Shown one piece after another: positions 18,842-29,562 of a stretch of 64,000 nt of DNA. This DNA is from Methanogenium cariaci JCM 10550. Lineage in GTDB: Archaea > Halobacteriota > Methanomicrobia > Methanomicrobiales > Methanomicrobiaceae. The position numbers and the translations under genes were made by a program. Numbering within the stretch: the first letter of the stretch is position 1; every line of letters starts with the position of its first letter. The notes under the pieces are model-generated. The model worked only from the letters and a program-made list of their open reading frames with translations. It had not been told where the DNA came from and ran no database searches. The stretch lies in the NCBI RefSeq assembly GCF_001315945.1, contig NZ_BBBG01000005.1, positions 1-64,000 on the forward strand, given 5' to 3'.

Positions 18842-20550
18842 ATGGTTAACCGAATCGGTATTATTGTTCTTGTGGGACTCTGCCTCTGTTTACTATCGGC
18901 AGGCTGCACCACTTCTGATGAACCTGCAGGCATGCCGGAAGACGCAAAGATGACAGCACTTCTGGAAAATGCAACAGCGGAAGTCTCTGTCGGCCTCTCT
19001 CAGTTGCAGGAGTGCAATGCAGAGAGTGCAGAGAAATTATCAAAAACTGGTATCACGGGCGATGCGGCAAACACACTCCTGCAGGAGAAACTTGTGGGGG
19101 GGACATCACCCTATCTCATCTCTTCACTGGTGATTGACCCTGAGGGCATCGTCACGGCGGCAGCACCGGCGCACTACGAAACCATTGTTGGCACCGACCT
19201 TGGCTACCAGCCTGAGGTGCAGTATGCACACGCGGTGAAAAAACCGGTGTTAAGCGGGATATTCATGCTTGAGGAAGGGTTTCCCGGTATCTCTATGAGT
19301 TATCCGGTATTTTCCGGTGACATCTATCTGGGATACACTGACCTCACCTTCGGCCGGAAGTTTTTTGCGCCAGTATTTCCGTCCCCCCCTCACGGAAGAA
19401 ACCGGGTATGAGTTCATGGTGATGCAGACAGACGGCATGATACTCTATGAGACCAATGAAGAGGAAGTCGGAAAGAATGCACTCACTGACCCATCTACCA
19501 GTCAACAGAGATCCCGAAACTGGCAGAGACGATCGTTGCAGATCAATCCGGCCGGGGAGAATATACCTTCTGGGATATGGACTGGAAGGGGGAAGTTCAA
19601 CGTGAACTTTACTGGTCAACGGTTCCATTCGGAGAAACCGAATGGAGAGTGGCAGTCATTCGCGACATCAGCACCAGTTCATCCCCCCCGACACCTGTGC
19701 CCACTCCGCGATCTGACGAGGTGCTGGATGCGGATATTTCCTCCATGACTGCCTTTGTCGGGGATGCAGCAGCCTTTGCGCAGCAGAACGAAAAATCCGT
19801 GGTCCTTGCAACCTTTAACGACCCGGAAGGGGGGGACTTCATTGACGGGGAATGCTACATCTTTGCCTACGATATGAACGGCACGACGCTTGCCCATCCC
19901 TACCAGCCGGGCGTTGTCGGTGAAGACCGGACGGCTTTGAAGGATGCAAACGGCCTTGAGATTCATCCGGGTTGCAGGGATATTGCGGCCCGTGGCGGCG
20001 GATACCTCTACTTTACCTTCCCGAATCCCTCGGAGAACTACCGGAATGAACTCAAGTTGGTCGCCATCCGACCGGTTGACGATACCTGGTATGTGGGTTC
20101 CGGCATCTATATTCCGGAGATGGATGTCGTGCTGAATCAGACAGCGATTGATTCCCTCGTTGCACGGGTGAAAGAGGCACAGACCTTTGCCCTCAATTCA
20201 TCGGGATATGCGAACGATGGTGAACTCTTTGCAGCGATGAATGAGAAATTTGGAACCGGTGCAGACTACATATTCGCCTACGATATGAACGGCACCTGTC
20301 TCTCCCTCCCGTTCCAGCCGGAGATGGCGGGGGGGACGGATCGTCTGAACTTTACCGACGCCTATGGAGTAGAGGCAGTGAGACTGGAGATTGACGCTGC
20401 ACAGCGGGGGGGGTGGCGGGTATGTGTATGTGGTTTGTGAGAATCCTGATACCGGGGGGGGATGAGGAGCTTAAGTTCTGTTATGTGCTGCCGGTGATGG
20501 ATGAGTATTTTGTTGGGTCAGGGGGGGTGTACGCGGGTAAGGTTGTCTGA
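18842..20550 (+). CDS. Lipoprotein with tandem Cache domains
   Basis: The N-terminus has a signal peptide and lipobox (LLSAGC, Cys near residue 22), so the protein is anchored outside the cell. Behind an N-terminal sensor region are at least two Cache-type modules with the repeated core YIFAYDMNGT, HPYQP or LPFQP, and VGSGIY or VGSGGVY at each end. Such domains bind small ligands and are known from chemoreceptors and kinases, but this protein has no cytoplasmic output domain. The frame breaks near 19380, 19500, 20405 and 20453; joined length is about 565 residues. It may work with a separate sensor kinase. Confidence 0.8.
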
Positions 20551-20726
20551 TCCTCTTTTTCTTTTTCTGTTGCCCGTTAAGGATGTCTGCCTCCTGGATG
20601 ATAATGGCCTGTCAGAATCATATACCTGGAAATAGTTGGGTGCAGAAAAGTGCAATTGTTGGAAAAATGACTGTCTTGTATGCAGGGGGGGGCCTAATTC
20701 CAATTTACCGGTGACTAAAAAACCCT

Positions 20727-21113
20727 TCAGACCTCGTATATCTCAGCAATTCGGTTCACAACCGAGAGCATATACCCTTTTTTAATAATACCCGCAATCT
20801 CTCCGGGCATCAGCCGGTCGATGCGCACATGGACTGTGAGAATACGGCGGATGGTCTCGGTCTCTGCCGCACAGAGGCGGGCCGGCTTTTCAAAATACCC
20901 GGTCACCTCATCCGTCCAACCCTGCCAGCGCGTGTTAATGAGCCAGTTATTGTCATAGAGCATCCGGACAAATTCGTTCACCGGCGGGCAGGTCCCGGTT
21001 TCCTGAACCTCATCCTCATGGCCCTCCAGGATTGCTGCTCCGTCTAAAAGCCCCCGGTAGGCAAGCACTGCCTCAAAATTCTCAGGAGTGGGTGTTTCTG
21101 ATTCACGGTGCAT
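20727..21113 (-). CDS. DUF6508-like hypothetical protein
   Basis: An intact 128-residue soluble protein. The arrangement FEAVLAYRGLLDG, VNEFVRMLYDNNWL and the C-terminal RRILTVHVRIDRLMPGEI resembles DUF6508 proteins, a family without known function. It is one of the few genes here without a long G/C run. There is no operon partner, and the next gene upstream is a tRNA. Confidence 0.7.
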   Translation of the reverse strand: MHRESETPTPENFEAVLAYRGLLDGAAILEGHEDEVQETGTCPPVNEFVRMLYDNNWLINTRWQGWTDEVTGYFEKPARLCAAETETIRRILTVHVRIDRLMPGEIAGIIKKGYMLSVVNRIAEIYEV

Positions 21114-21202
21114 TCAGGAATGTTGTGCACTGACCCGTGATAAATGGATTGAAAGTCTCCTCTCAATTAGAAATGTAAAGACAAACGATCCGTAAAAATG
21201 TA

Positions 21203-21311
21203 TGCTGTCGATGGGATCCGAACCCACGACCTCCAGATGTCTCAGATAAAGCGCTCCGAAATTGCTCAAACCCTATGAGTCTGGCGCCCTAACCAACTAG
21301 GCCACGACAGC
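21203..21311 (-). tRNA. Elongator tRNA-Met (CAT) with 35-nt intron
   Basis: Acceptor GCTGTCG/CGACAGC, T-arm GTGGGTTCGGATCCCA and anticodon stem CCAGA/TCTGG are clear. The anticodon loop reads CTCATA and is then interrupted by 35 bases (21239-21273 on the plus strand) before its last base. The insertion point after position 37 is the standard archaeal tRNA intron site, and an intron here in tRNA-Met is common in Euryarchaeota. tRNA-Ile2 also has a CAT gene anticodon, but the placement favours Met. Confidence 0.9.
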
Positions 21312-21588
21312 ATGTGATTACGCACACAATGTGCACAATAAGGACGTCGCGTGGCGTATTAAATCTTCTGATATTGATTTGACGTCTTGGGGGGGACATT
21401 CATTATCCGAAAAGATATTTGCACTTCTTTTGTGTCGTCACTCTGGGTACATTCATGTTCTGTCACCTGGTTTCAGCCAATATCCATGATGGATAATTTG
21501 GTTTCCTTCCCGTTTGAAAGGCATGGCCCGGCCTCCGTATGGTGATTGAGTATCTGAATAGTGCAAAAAAATAGTGATTAAGACAGAA

Positions 21589-23088
21589 TTACTCTGCTTT
21601 GTTCTGGGTCTGTGAGATATACACACTGACTGCGGCGGATATTGCCGCCGCTTCCTTGCCGTGGCGCAAGGAGTCTGCCAGGGTCTGCATACGAGTCTCT
21701 TCCTCCCGGAGGTAGCGGCTGAGATTCTCCTTCATATGCTCTTCCTGCAGGAAATGGGTGTGTGTGTCCCCTGCGATAAAGTGGCGGTTATTCATGATGG
21801 CGTGATGAAGCGGCAGAGTGGTCTGTACCCCAAGAATGACATACTCAAATATCGCCCTTCGCATGCGCTCGATGGATTCTGTTCTCGTACTCCCCCCCAT
21901 CCACAGAGTTTTGATATCATCGAGTCATACATCGGCGGAATCGAGTAACCCATATGAATACCGGAATCCACCCGGATGCCCGGCCCTCCCGGAGAACGGT
22001 AGCGCACAATCTTGCCGGGGGGGTCCGCCTGGAAGTTATTCAGCGGGTCCTCCGCGTTGATCCGGCACTCGATCGCATGACCGTTCAGTTTCACATCATC
22101 CTGTTCAAACGGAATATCTTCCCCTGCAGCGATGGCAAGCTGCTGGCGTACCAGGTCAATGCCGGTCACCATCTCGGTGACCGTGTGTTCGACCTGCAGA
22201 CGGGTGTTCATCTCCATGAAGTAATAGTCCCCCCCGTCTGCGTAGAGGAACTCCACCGTGCCTGCATTATAGTAGCCGGTGGCTTTCGTCACCTTCAGGG
22301 CCGACTCTGCCATCCGTTCACGGAGCTCATCGGTCATGATGGGGGGGCAGGGTGCCTCCTCGACCAGTTTCTGGTGGCGCCGCTGGATGGAACATTCACG
22401 GTCAAAGAGGTGAACCTGATTGCCGGACTGGTCTGCGAGCACCTGAAACTCGATGTGGCGCGGCTTGACCAGATATTTCTCGATAAAGACCGTGGGATCC
22501 CCCGAATGCGGACGCCGCGATACGCATACCCTTCTCGATTGCTTCCTCGAGGCCTGCCTCGTTCTCCACAATCTGCATGCCGATACCACCCCCCACCCGC
22601 TGATGCCTTGACAATAACCGGGTAGCCAATATTGGCAGAAATTTTCTTTGCATCGTCAAGGGTGGTGATCCCGTCCGGGGGGGTATAGGGCAGCACCGGG
22701 ACTCCTGCCTCCTCCATCATATGCTTGGAGCCCAGTTTTGACCCCATCGCCTCGATGGAGCGCCAGGACGGGCCGATAAACGTCAGGTCTTCCTCTTCAC
22801 ACCGGCGGGCAAAGCCACTGTTTTCCGCAAGGAACCGTATCCGGGATGAATTGCCTCGGCACCGCTCTTCTTTGCGATATCGACGATGCGATCCTGATTA
22901 AGGTAACTCTTTGACGGATGTGCCTCTCCGACGAGAAACGATTCGTCAGCATACTTGACATGGAGGGAATGTTTGTCCGGTTCTGAGTAGATGGCAACCG
23001 TCTCAATCCCCATCTCACGGCAGGCACGCATCACGCGGATTGCAATCTCTCCGCGGTTTGCAACAAGCACTCTCTCGAAATACGTCAT
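21589..23088 (-). CDS. pycA: Pyruvate carboxylase subunit A (biotin carboxylase)
   Basis: The ATP-dependent biotin carboxylase half of archaeal pyruvate carboxylase, which makes oxaloacetate for the incomplete TCA pathway. The start [21 protein letters not shown], the glycine-rich ATP loop near [31 protein letters not shown] and RINAEDP are all present. The frame is broken around 22820, 22590, 22500 and 21930; joined length is about 500 residues. Its ATG overlaps the stop of pycB by the ATGA arrangement, so it is translationally coupled to the upstream pycB. Confidence 0.94.
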
Positions 23089-24842
23089 TCGATCACCAGC
23101 AGGACATCCCCGTTCTGGACCGCATCACCCACATCCACAAAGATGCTAGTGACCTTCCCATCTGCTGTTGAGACGATGGGGGGGTTCTCCATCTTCATTG
23201 CCTCAAGGACGACAAGAGTCTCTCCCTTCTTTACCTCGCGCGATTCGGGTTTCTATCTTCAGGACCATGCCCTGGATATTTGATTTGACTCCCCCCCCTT
23301 TGATTGCGGTCCGGGGGGGGATCTGTTTTGCCCCCCCAGTGGATGTGGCATCCCTGACCTCGCCGCCATCTACCGAGAGAATGCGGACTGCGAAAATCTC
23401 GCCGTCAACCTCAACGTCCATTGACGTGGGAATCGTACCTGGCTGTGCAGCCCCGGCATCCACCTTCCGTGGAATTATTTCAGCGTCCCGTTCGCCACGC
23501 AAAAACGATGGTGCAATCGCCGGATAGAGGATATAGGTGAGGATGTCCTCGTCCTTTGTGACAATACCCTCTTCTCTGGCCTCTGCTGCCATCTTCTCGT
23601 AGGCAGGTTCAAGGAGGTCTCCGGGCCTTCCGGTGAATGGCTCCTCATCGCCGATGATACGTGCCCGAATCTCAGTTGATATGGTGCCCGGTGGTTTTCC
23701 ATAGAGGCCAAGCACATAATCCTTGACTTCCTTGGTCACATTCGAGTAGCGTTCACCGCCCATCAACACATTGAGAACCGCCTGGGTGCCCACAATCTGG
23801 CTGGTGGGCGTGACAAGCGGCGGATACCCGAGGTCTTTTCGTACCCGTGGTATCTCCTGGTGAACCTCTTCAATCCGGTCAAGCGCATCCTGTTCTTTCA
23901 GTTGCGAGACCAGATTTGATATCATACCGCCTGGCAGCTGATAGATCAGTACATCGCTGTCAATCCGTTCAGATATCGGATCCACCAGTGTCCCGTACTT
24001 GTCCTTGACTGAGAGGCAGATGTCTCTGACCGGACGGAGTTTCATCAGGTCAATGCCGGTGTCACGCGGTGTCCCGGTGAGGCTTGCCACAATACTCTCG
24101 GTCGGGGGGGCTGGGGACGTGCCCATTGAAAACGGGGACATCGCGGTATCCAGGATATCAACGCCTGCTTCGATTGCAGCCTGATAACTCATCGGTGATA
24201 TGCCGCTGGTTGAATGGCTGTGGAGATCTACGGGTATGTCAATCTCCCGTTTAATCCCGGTGATGAGCCGGCGTGTCTCCTCCGGCATAATGAGGCCCGC
24301 CATGTCCTTGATGCAGATGGAATCACATTCGTGAGCATAGAGGTCCCGGGCCAGTTCAATGAAACCCTCGGTGGAGTGCACCGGCTGGTGGTATATGATA
24401 TTGTGCCCTGCAGGTGTGCACCGATATTTTTCACCGCTTCCATTGATTTTTCCATATTGCGGATATCGTTGAGGGCGTCAAAAATACGGAAGACATCAAC
24501 ACCATTTCTGCCGGCGGCCTCCACGAACTTCTCCACTACATCGTCCGGATAATGTCGGTATCCGACAAGATTCTGTCCGCGCAGGAGCATCTGTATCGGG
24601 GTATTCGGAAGTACTTCCTTTAATGTGCGCAGGCGCTGCCACGGGTCATCGTTGAGGAACCGTATCGCGCTGTCAAATGTTGCCCCCCCTCCCCCCCAGG
24701 CTTCCACAGAGAAAAATCCGACAGAATCCATGGCATGCGCCAGTTCTGTCATGTCCTCTGTTTTGAGGCGGGTTGCAATCAAAGACTGGTGTGCATCCCT
24801 GAGGGTCGTGTCAGTAATTTTTACAGGATTGGCAGTAGTCAT
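23085..24842 (-). CDS. pycB: Pyruvate carboxylase subunit B (carboxyltransferase and biotin carrier)
   Basis: The N-terminal carboxyltransferase TIM barrel shows [36 protein letters not shown] and the metal-binding DLHSHSTSG. The C-terminal 70 residues are the biotin carrier domain with the biotinylated lysine in EAMKMEN. The frame breaks near 24400 and 23240; corrected length is about 580 residues. AGAGGTG lies six bases before the start. The gene order pycB-pycA next to the biotin transporter and birA puts a biotin enzyme and its cofactor supply together. Confidence 0.94.
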
Positions 24843-24906
24843 AAAACACCTCTATGGGGGGGCAGGATATTGATATTGTCGAGCCTTTACTAACTTGAGT
24901 TTAAAT

Positions 24907-25553
24907 CTATAAATACCCAACGAATGATACGAAAACGGCAGCAATAATGAGGATTGAACTAAAAAAGGCGAAAATGTCGGTTTTTGAACAATGAAATGAG
25001 GGAGTGAATGTACCTCCTCCCTGGTATCCCCCCCGTGTCGCAAGTACCCGTCCCTGTTCCCGTGCCCGGTGGATTTGCATTAGGGTGAGAGTGAAGCCAA
25101 GGGGTATCAGGTCATAAACCGGCCCTCTGCTCCCTTTCAGCTTCAGGGCATTTCTGATGTCGCGGACGTCTTTTTCGATACGCCTGAGAGAGGAGACGGC
25201 CATCTCTGCCGTCAGCCCGAGGTCAAACCCGATGCGGTCACCGAAGGCCCAGACCGCGGTGTTCATCAGATCTCCTTCCCGTCCGCGCCCGAAGGCCCAG
25301 AATGCAATGAGGGTGACAACCGTCATCCGGAATCCATAGGATATGCCGTCACCGCCGAATGCTTCGGTGAACCCTGCGAAGAGCATGATCGCACCGAAAA
25401 TAACTGTCGCGGCTACTCTCCCGGGAAGGTTGCGTTCATTGCGTGCCACGACCCCCCCCACCAGAGCGCCGCCAGTGCAGCACCGAGGACTGAACTGAAG
25501 GCAGCGCAGGAGAGGAGCAGGGTCGCTCCGATTCTCAGGCGTGCATCCTGCAT
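24907..25553 (-). CDS. ecfT: ECF transporter transmembrane subunit (biotin)
   Basis: The T component of an energy-coupling factor transporter. The start at 25553 (MQDARLRIGATLL) overlaps the end of the ATPase gene. Four to five membrane helices are followed by the coupling region with the Arg-rich signature ARG-type motif (REQGRVLATRGGY). The frame breaks at the eight-C run at 25451. Corrected length is about 215 residues, slightly short for the family, which fits BioN-type proteins. It is the last gene of bioY-A-A'-T. Confidence 0.82.
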
Positions 25554-26257
25554 AGGGCCTCCTTTGCATCCTGTAACCGGATATTCTCCGGGCGTGCGCC
25601 CTCTTCAAGGGCACGGGTGAGATACCGCGGGGGGGCTCCCTTCCATGCGGGAATCGCTTCGGGGGGGACTCTGCCCCCCCGACAGATCAACGTCCCCCCC
25701 ACCTCGATTTCCCAGATGACGTCTGCTGCCGGAAGCACTGCCTGTTCATGCGTGAAGATGATCGTGACCGGGTGTCTCTTTTCTTCGATTGTGGCACAGA
25801 CCCGTCTCTTCTCTTTGCAGTCCAGTCCCGCAAAGGGTTCGTCCAGTATCACTGCATCCCATGGGGGGGATCCGAGAAGGCAGGCCAGGTGCAGACGCTT
25901 GAGTTCCCCTCGTGACAGGGTGAGAGTCTTTCTGTCCTGCCTCCCCCCCTCAAGCCCGGACTTCCGGAGCGTCTCAGTGACCGGAAGGTGCCATGACCGG
26001 ATCTCGTCCTTGACCAGAAATCCGGTCACATGATATTCAGGGAACTGCATGGAGAGGCTGAGGCGCGATACGCCTTCGCGGACGATTCGTCCGGATGCCG
26101 GTTCAAATATACCGGCCAGGGCGGATGCAAGGGTTGTCTTTCCGCTTCCCACGGGCCCGGTGACCAGGTGCACACCCTCCCCCCCGAAGATGCCGTTGGC
26201 ACTGAGCGTCCACTCCCCCCCATGCGAAAGGGAGAGTTTGTCTGCGTTCAGATGCAT
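25535..26257 (-). CDS. ecfA: ECF transporter ATPase, second copy
   Basis: An ABC ATPase of about 240 residues: Walker A GPVGSGKTT near residue 35, Q-loop QFPEY, signature LSRGELKRL, Walker B AVILDEPFAGLD and a switch His in FTHEQ. The start at 26257 (MHLNADKLS) overlaps the end of the preceding ATPase gene. It would pair with that ATPase to drive the S component BioY. The signature LSRGE departs from the canonical LSGGQ, as in other asymmetric ECF ATPase pairs. Confidence 0.85.
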   Translation of the reverse strand: MHLNADKLSLSHGGEWTLSANGIFGGEGVHLVTGPVGSGKTTLASALAGIFEPASGRIVREGVSRLSLSMQFPEYHVTGFLVKDEIRSWHLPVTETLRKSGLEGGRQDRKTLTLSRGELKRLHLACLLGSPPWDAVILDEPFAGLDCKEKRRVCATIEEKRHPVTIIFTHEQAVLPAADVIWEIEVGGTLICRGGRVPPEAIPAWKGAPPRYLTRALEEGARPENIRLQDAKEALCRMHA

Positions 26258-26924
26258 TCCGCAATCCTCCATAACGACGGGTACATCTCCGTCTCAGACA
26301 AATGTTCGAATACCTCGTCAGGGTGCCGGAATAACGGGGGCGACCGTGGGCGAAGTATACTACCCGGTCAGCGCGGGCTGCGGTATCCATGTTTTGTGTG
26401 CACTGGAGAATGCAGGGTGCCGGCCTCCTGCGTATGATCGTTTCCAGAGTGTCTGCTGCGTTCCGGTCCAGGTGGGTATCGGTCTCGTCAAGTATGAGCA
26501 ATTCAGGAGAGAGGACAAGGGCTGCGGCACAGGCAACCATGACCTTCTCTCCGCCGGAGAGTGTGTGACTGGTGCGGGAGCACAGATGTCCGATTCCCAT
26601 CTCCGAGAGCACCGCACGGACCGCCGGTCCGATGGCATCTGCTGGCGTTCTCTGGAACCGGAGTCCGGATGCGACTTCGTCAGCGACGCTCCGGAATACG
26701 AGATTATTGTCCGGAACCTCGCCGACCCATCCGGTATGCACCGCACGCGGCTCTTTTCCTGATATGGTGAGCGTTCCCTGGTGTGGGAGTTCAATGCCTG
26801 CACAGAGTTTTAAGAATGTGGTCTTTCCACTGCCGTTCTGGCCGATGATGGCGGTATGTCCCGGTTCAATATGGAGGGACTCAATCTTTAGTAACCGGTG
26901 GTGTAGGTTTTGTGCATGAATCAT
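26248..26924 (-). CDS. ecfA: ECF transporter ATPase, first copy
   Basis: An ABC ATPase of about 225 residues: Walker A GQNGSGKTT near residue 30, signature TLSGGEKVMV, and Walker B LLILDETDTHLD, where the last Asp is followed by an atypical TD instead of PT or PF. The frame breaks near 26332; after it the sequence continues FRHPDEVFEHLSETEMYPSLW to a stop at 26248 that overlaps the next ATPase. Its ATG overlaps the bioY stop by one base. All four ECF genes are therefore packed with overlaps, a tight operon. Confidence 0.85.
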
Positions 26925-27442
26925 CAGATGCGTTCTCCGATAATAAACGCGGCAATCCCCCCCTTAAGTACATCTCCTGCAACGAACGGCACCACGCCAA
27001 GCAGCACCGCCTGTGCCAGCGCCATGCCTGTAGAGTATGACATCCAGGTGATGCCGAAGAGGTAGATGATGAGGGTGGCTGCAGCAATTCCCCCCCCGGC
27101 ACGTATGATTCGGTTTTCCTGTTCATAGGCAAGGCCCGCCACCAAGACTGCGGGGATAAATCCGATCAGGTAGCCACCGGTTGGACCCATGAGTACCCCC
27201 CCGATGCCCGCAAGGCCATTGTGAAAGACTGGCATATTCAGGATTCCCAAAAGCAGGTATACGCCAACAGGCAGGAGGGCATACCGCCCCCCCATCACAA
27301 CTGCCGCCAACAGAACAAAAAAGGTCTGCAGGGTAACGGGTATCGGAGGGATGGGCAGAGATACCCATCCGCCCACGGCGATCAGGGCGACAAATGCCGC
27401 CGTCAGGGATACCTGATAACTTCGTTTTTCATCACCGTACAT
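26924..27442 (-). CDS. bioY: Biotin transporter substrate-binding subunit BioY
   Basis: The S component that binds biotin in the membrane. The intact 172-residue frame has six hydrophobic segments and the BioY signatures PIPPIPVTLQTFFVLLA, GILNMPVF, GPTGGYLIGF and YLFGITWMSY. The start at 27442 lies inside the left arm of a BirA-type operator, so repression would block this operon directly. The neighbours ecfA, ecfA and ecfT make a complete transporter; birA lies immediately upstream and pycBA downstream on the same strand. Confidence 0.94.
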   Translation of the reverse strand: MYGDEKRSYQVSLTAAFVALIAVGGWVSLPIPPIPVTLQTFFVLLAAVVMGGRYALLPVGVYLLLGILNMPVFHNGLAGIGGVLMGPTGGYLIGFIPAVLVAGLAYEQENRIIRAGGGIAAATLIIYLFGITWMSYSTGMALAQAVLLGVVPFVAGDVLKGGIAAFIIGERI

Positions 27443-27471
27443 GTCAACCAGACATTATTTGCAGGTTGACA
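27442..27471. promoter_or_regulatory. BirA-type biotin operator
   Basis: TGTCAACC (27442-27449) and GGTTGACA (27464-27471) form a perfect eight-base inverted repeat with a 14-base spacer. This matches the arrangement known for prokaryotic BirA sites (a GTnAACC-type arm, N14-15, and its complement). It overlaps the bioY start codon and sits in the 40-base gap behind birA, whose product has the N-terminal DNA-binding domain needed to use it. Confidence 0.8.
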
Positions 27472-27481
27472 AGAAAAAGGT

Positions 27482-28478
27482 TCAGGCCGGGGTGCAGTCC
27501 CCCCCGGAGAATATACGCTCAACCTTGCCGTTATCGCGCCGCACAATCAGTGCGCCGTATTCGTCGATGTCAATTGCGATGCCTTCAAAGGATTTGCGGG
27601 GGGTTTTGATCTTCACCCGTTTGTCCAGTGTCAGTGACAGGCTCTTCCACTCACGCACAATGGATTCATATTCCCCCCCTGTTTCAATCAGCCGTAACCG
27701 CCGTTCAAACTCACGCAGCAGGTATGCAAGGAACGCGGCCCGGTCAATGGGTTCGCCATATTCGGTCTGGAGCGATGTGATGGGAGTCCCCCCCAGGTCT
27801 CCTGGAAGGGACTGGGAGGGACGTTTGCGTCGATGCCTATCCCCCCCAGAATGCAGTGTTTGACGTCCTCTGCTTCTGCGGATATTTCAAGCAGTATCCC
27901 TGCCACTTTCCGGTCACCGATGTAGATGTCATTGGGCCACTTGATGAGGGCACCTATCCCGTAGAGTTTCCGTATCGTCCGGACAAGCGCGATGGAACCG
28001 GCCATTGTTACCATAAAAACATGGTCAATGGGAATCTCCGGTTTCAGGATGATGGTTGTCCAGATCCCTCCGGGAGGGGAGACCCAGTGTCGTCCGAGAC
28101 GCCCGATGCCGCCCGACTGCTCTTCTGCGACGATCACGGTTCCGTTCAGTTCTGTGGCAGGGGGGGTCTTTGCACAGAGTTCCTTTGCAATCAGGATGGT
28201 GGAAGGAACGGATGAGTAATATTCAATTCTCTGTCCAATGATATCTGTCTTCAGGTGCCGCTTTATTTCGTATGGGACAAGCCTGTCTGTGCGCCTGATC
28301 AGGCGATACCCTGCAGGCCGGGATGCATCAATTTCATACCCCCCCGTTCACGCAGTTCTTTGATATTTTTCCAGACTGCTGACCGTGTCACACCGGTCTT
28401 TTTACTGATCTCTTCACCGGAGATGGCTTCTCCGGATTCTTCAAGAATGCTGAGTATCTGGTTTGCGGTCGTATTCAT
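27482..28478 (-). CDS. birA: Biotin protein ligase and biotin repressor
   Basis: A two-function BirA. The N-terminal 60 residues form a winged helix (LEESGEAISGEEISKKTGVT, then SAVWKNIKELRERG); the rest is the ligase domain with GRLGRHWVSPPGGIW, KWPNDIYIGDRKVAGIL and IGIDANV. The C-terminal domain ends with IFSGG and DCTPA. The frame breaks near 27800. Corrected length is about 330 residues. It biotinylates the lysine of PycB and probably represses bioY through the operator just downstream. Confidence 0.92.
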
Positions 28479-28499
28479 AGTGTCATCACTTCTTTGCTG

Positions 28500-28919
28500 C
28501 TACGGCTTCAGTGGGGGGGAGGGGGGGCAGGGGGGGTCTTTGCCGCAGACCTGTTTGAGAATTGTCGACTGGTGTTCCATAAGGGTCGCAAGGTCAAAGA
28601 TGCCGGTGATGTCCACCAGCCCGATGGCAGCGATCACCTCCCTGTCATGATTATGGATCGGGGGGGCCACCACAACCGGTACGTTTGCATACGCACCGGT
28701 CTTCGGAACAGTTTTTATCAGATGGTTCTTCCTCATTGCCAGTTCAAGAACCGGTCCGGTATATGCATCATCAACTACCACGCCCTCCTCAATCCTCACT
28801 CCGGGATTGTTCAGGGACCGTGCGGTAACAGGCAGGCGGTTAATGATTTCATGGATTGCAAGGGCAACCCCGACAAGGTCGCCTGCTTCTGAATCTGCGG
28901 AGATGATATAGTCACTCAT
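28500..28919 (-). CDS. DUF2111 methanogen protein
   Basis: The start at 28919 (MSDYIISADSEAGDLVG) has GGTG nine bases upstream. It is a conserved methanogen protein with DUF2111 features: ALAIHEIINRLPVTARS, GVRIEEG, a central TGPVLELA and the C-terminal VDITGIFDLATLMEHQ. The pattern resembles a PAS/GAF-like ligand-binding fold, which is inference. Three consecutive seven-C runs double Pro residues near the C-terminus (DPPCPPSPP). The function is unknown. It lies 22 bases upstream of birA on the same strand. Confidence 0.8.
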   Translation of the reverse strand: MSDYIISADSEAGDLVGVALAIHEIINRLPVTARSLNNPGVRIEEGVVVDDAYTGPVLELAMRKNHLIKTVPKTGAYANVPVVVAPPIHNHDREVIAAIGLVDITGIFDLATLMEHQSTILKQVCGKDPPCPPSPPLKP

Positions 28920-28966
28920 GGAAAACACCTGGAAGTTCGGTACCAAAAAGATAGAATGACAGAATG

Positions 28967-29562
28967 TTAAAATAAGGTTTCGCTTTCAGAGGTGCAAAAA
29001 TGGCGCAAAAACCCACGTGAGGGATACTCATGTATGGTTGTTACAACAACGGTCCCCCCCTCTCCCACCGGGTAGGAGACCATGATCGCCTTGCCGTCAT
29101 CCGTCTGTGCCAGAACATCTCCTTCGGGGGTTTTTGATGTAGCCGTCACAGTCGACGTCACTGGTATCAAAATCTTCAAGAATGGTGGAGAGAGGGCCCG
29201 CCCCCCCGTCAACGGTCACCGGGCTCGCGAAGTATTCGCTCACATACGTAACCGGGACCGGCAGCCAGTCATAGCGATCGGTTTCCGTCGACATGGCCCC
29301 CCCAAAGACAATGACACGACCGCCTTTTTTCAGGAATTTGTTGATTCTTCCGGAAGATGCCCTGAGTGCCGGAAGAAGGCCGGAATATGCCGAGTTTCCG
29401 AACCCCCCCGTCGATGATGAGGGAAACCAGGTTTCCCCCCCGAAAATAGGGTGCCCCCCCCATCATCTGTGGCGTGATCAGTTCACAGTTGATGCCGGTG
29501 TCTTCGATATATCTGATAAATGGCACGGAACATTCCCATGCCAGTCCTGTTTTCTGTATCAT
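28967..29562 (-). CDS. Glutamine-amidotransferase-like hypothetical protein
   Basis: Joined from three frames (breaks near 29135 and 29395), the protein has about 198 residues starting [19 protein letters not shown]. It has an alternating beta/alpha layout with VSLIIDGG, SSGRINKFLKKGGRVIVFGG and a long acidic C-terminal part. The layout resembles class I glutamine amidotransferase-like (biotin protein ligase N-terminal, BPL_N) proteins, but I see no clear catalytic Cys nucleophile. Its ATG overlaps the rtcB stop in an ATGA arrangement, so it is coupled to rtcB. Confidence 0.6.
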
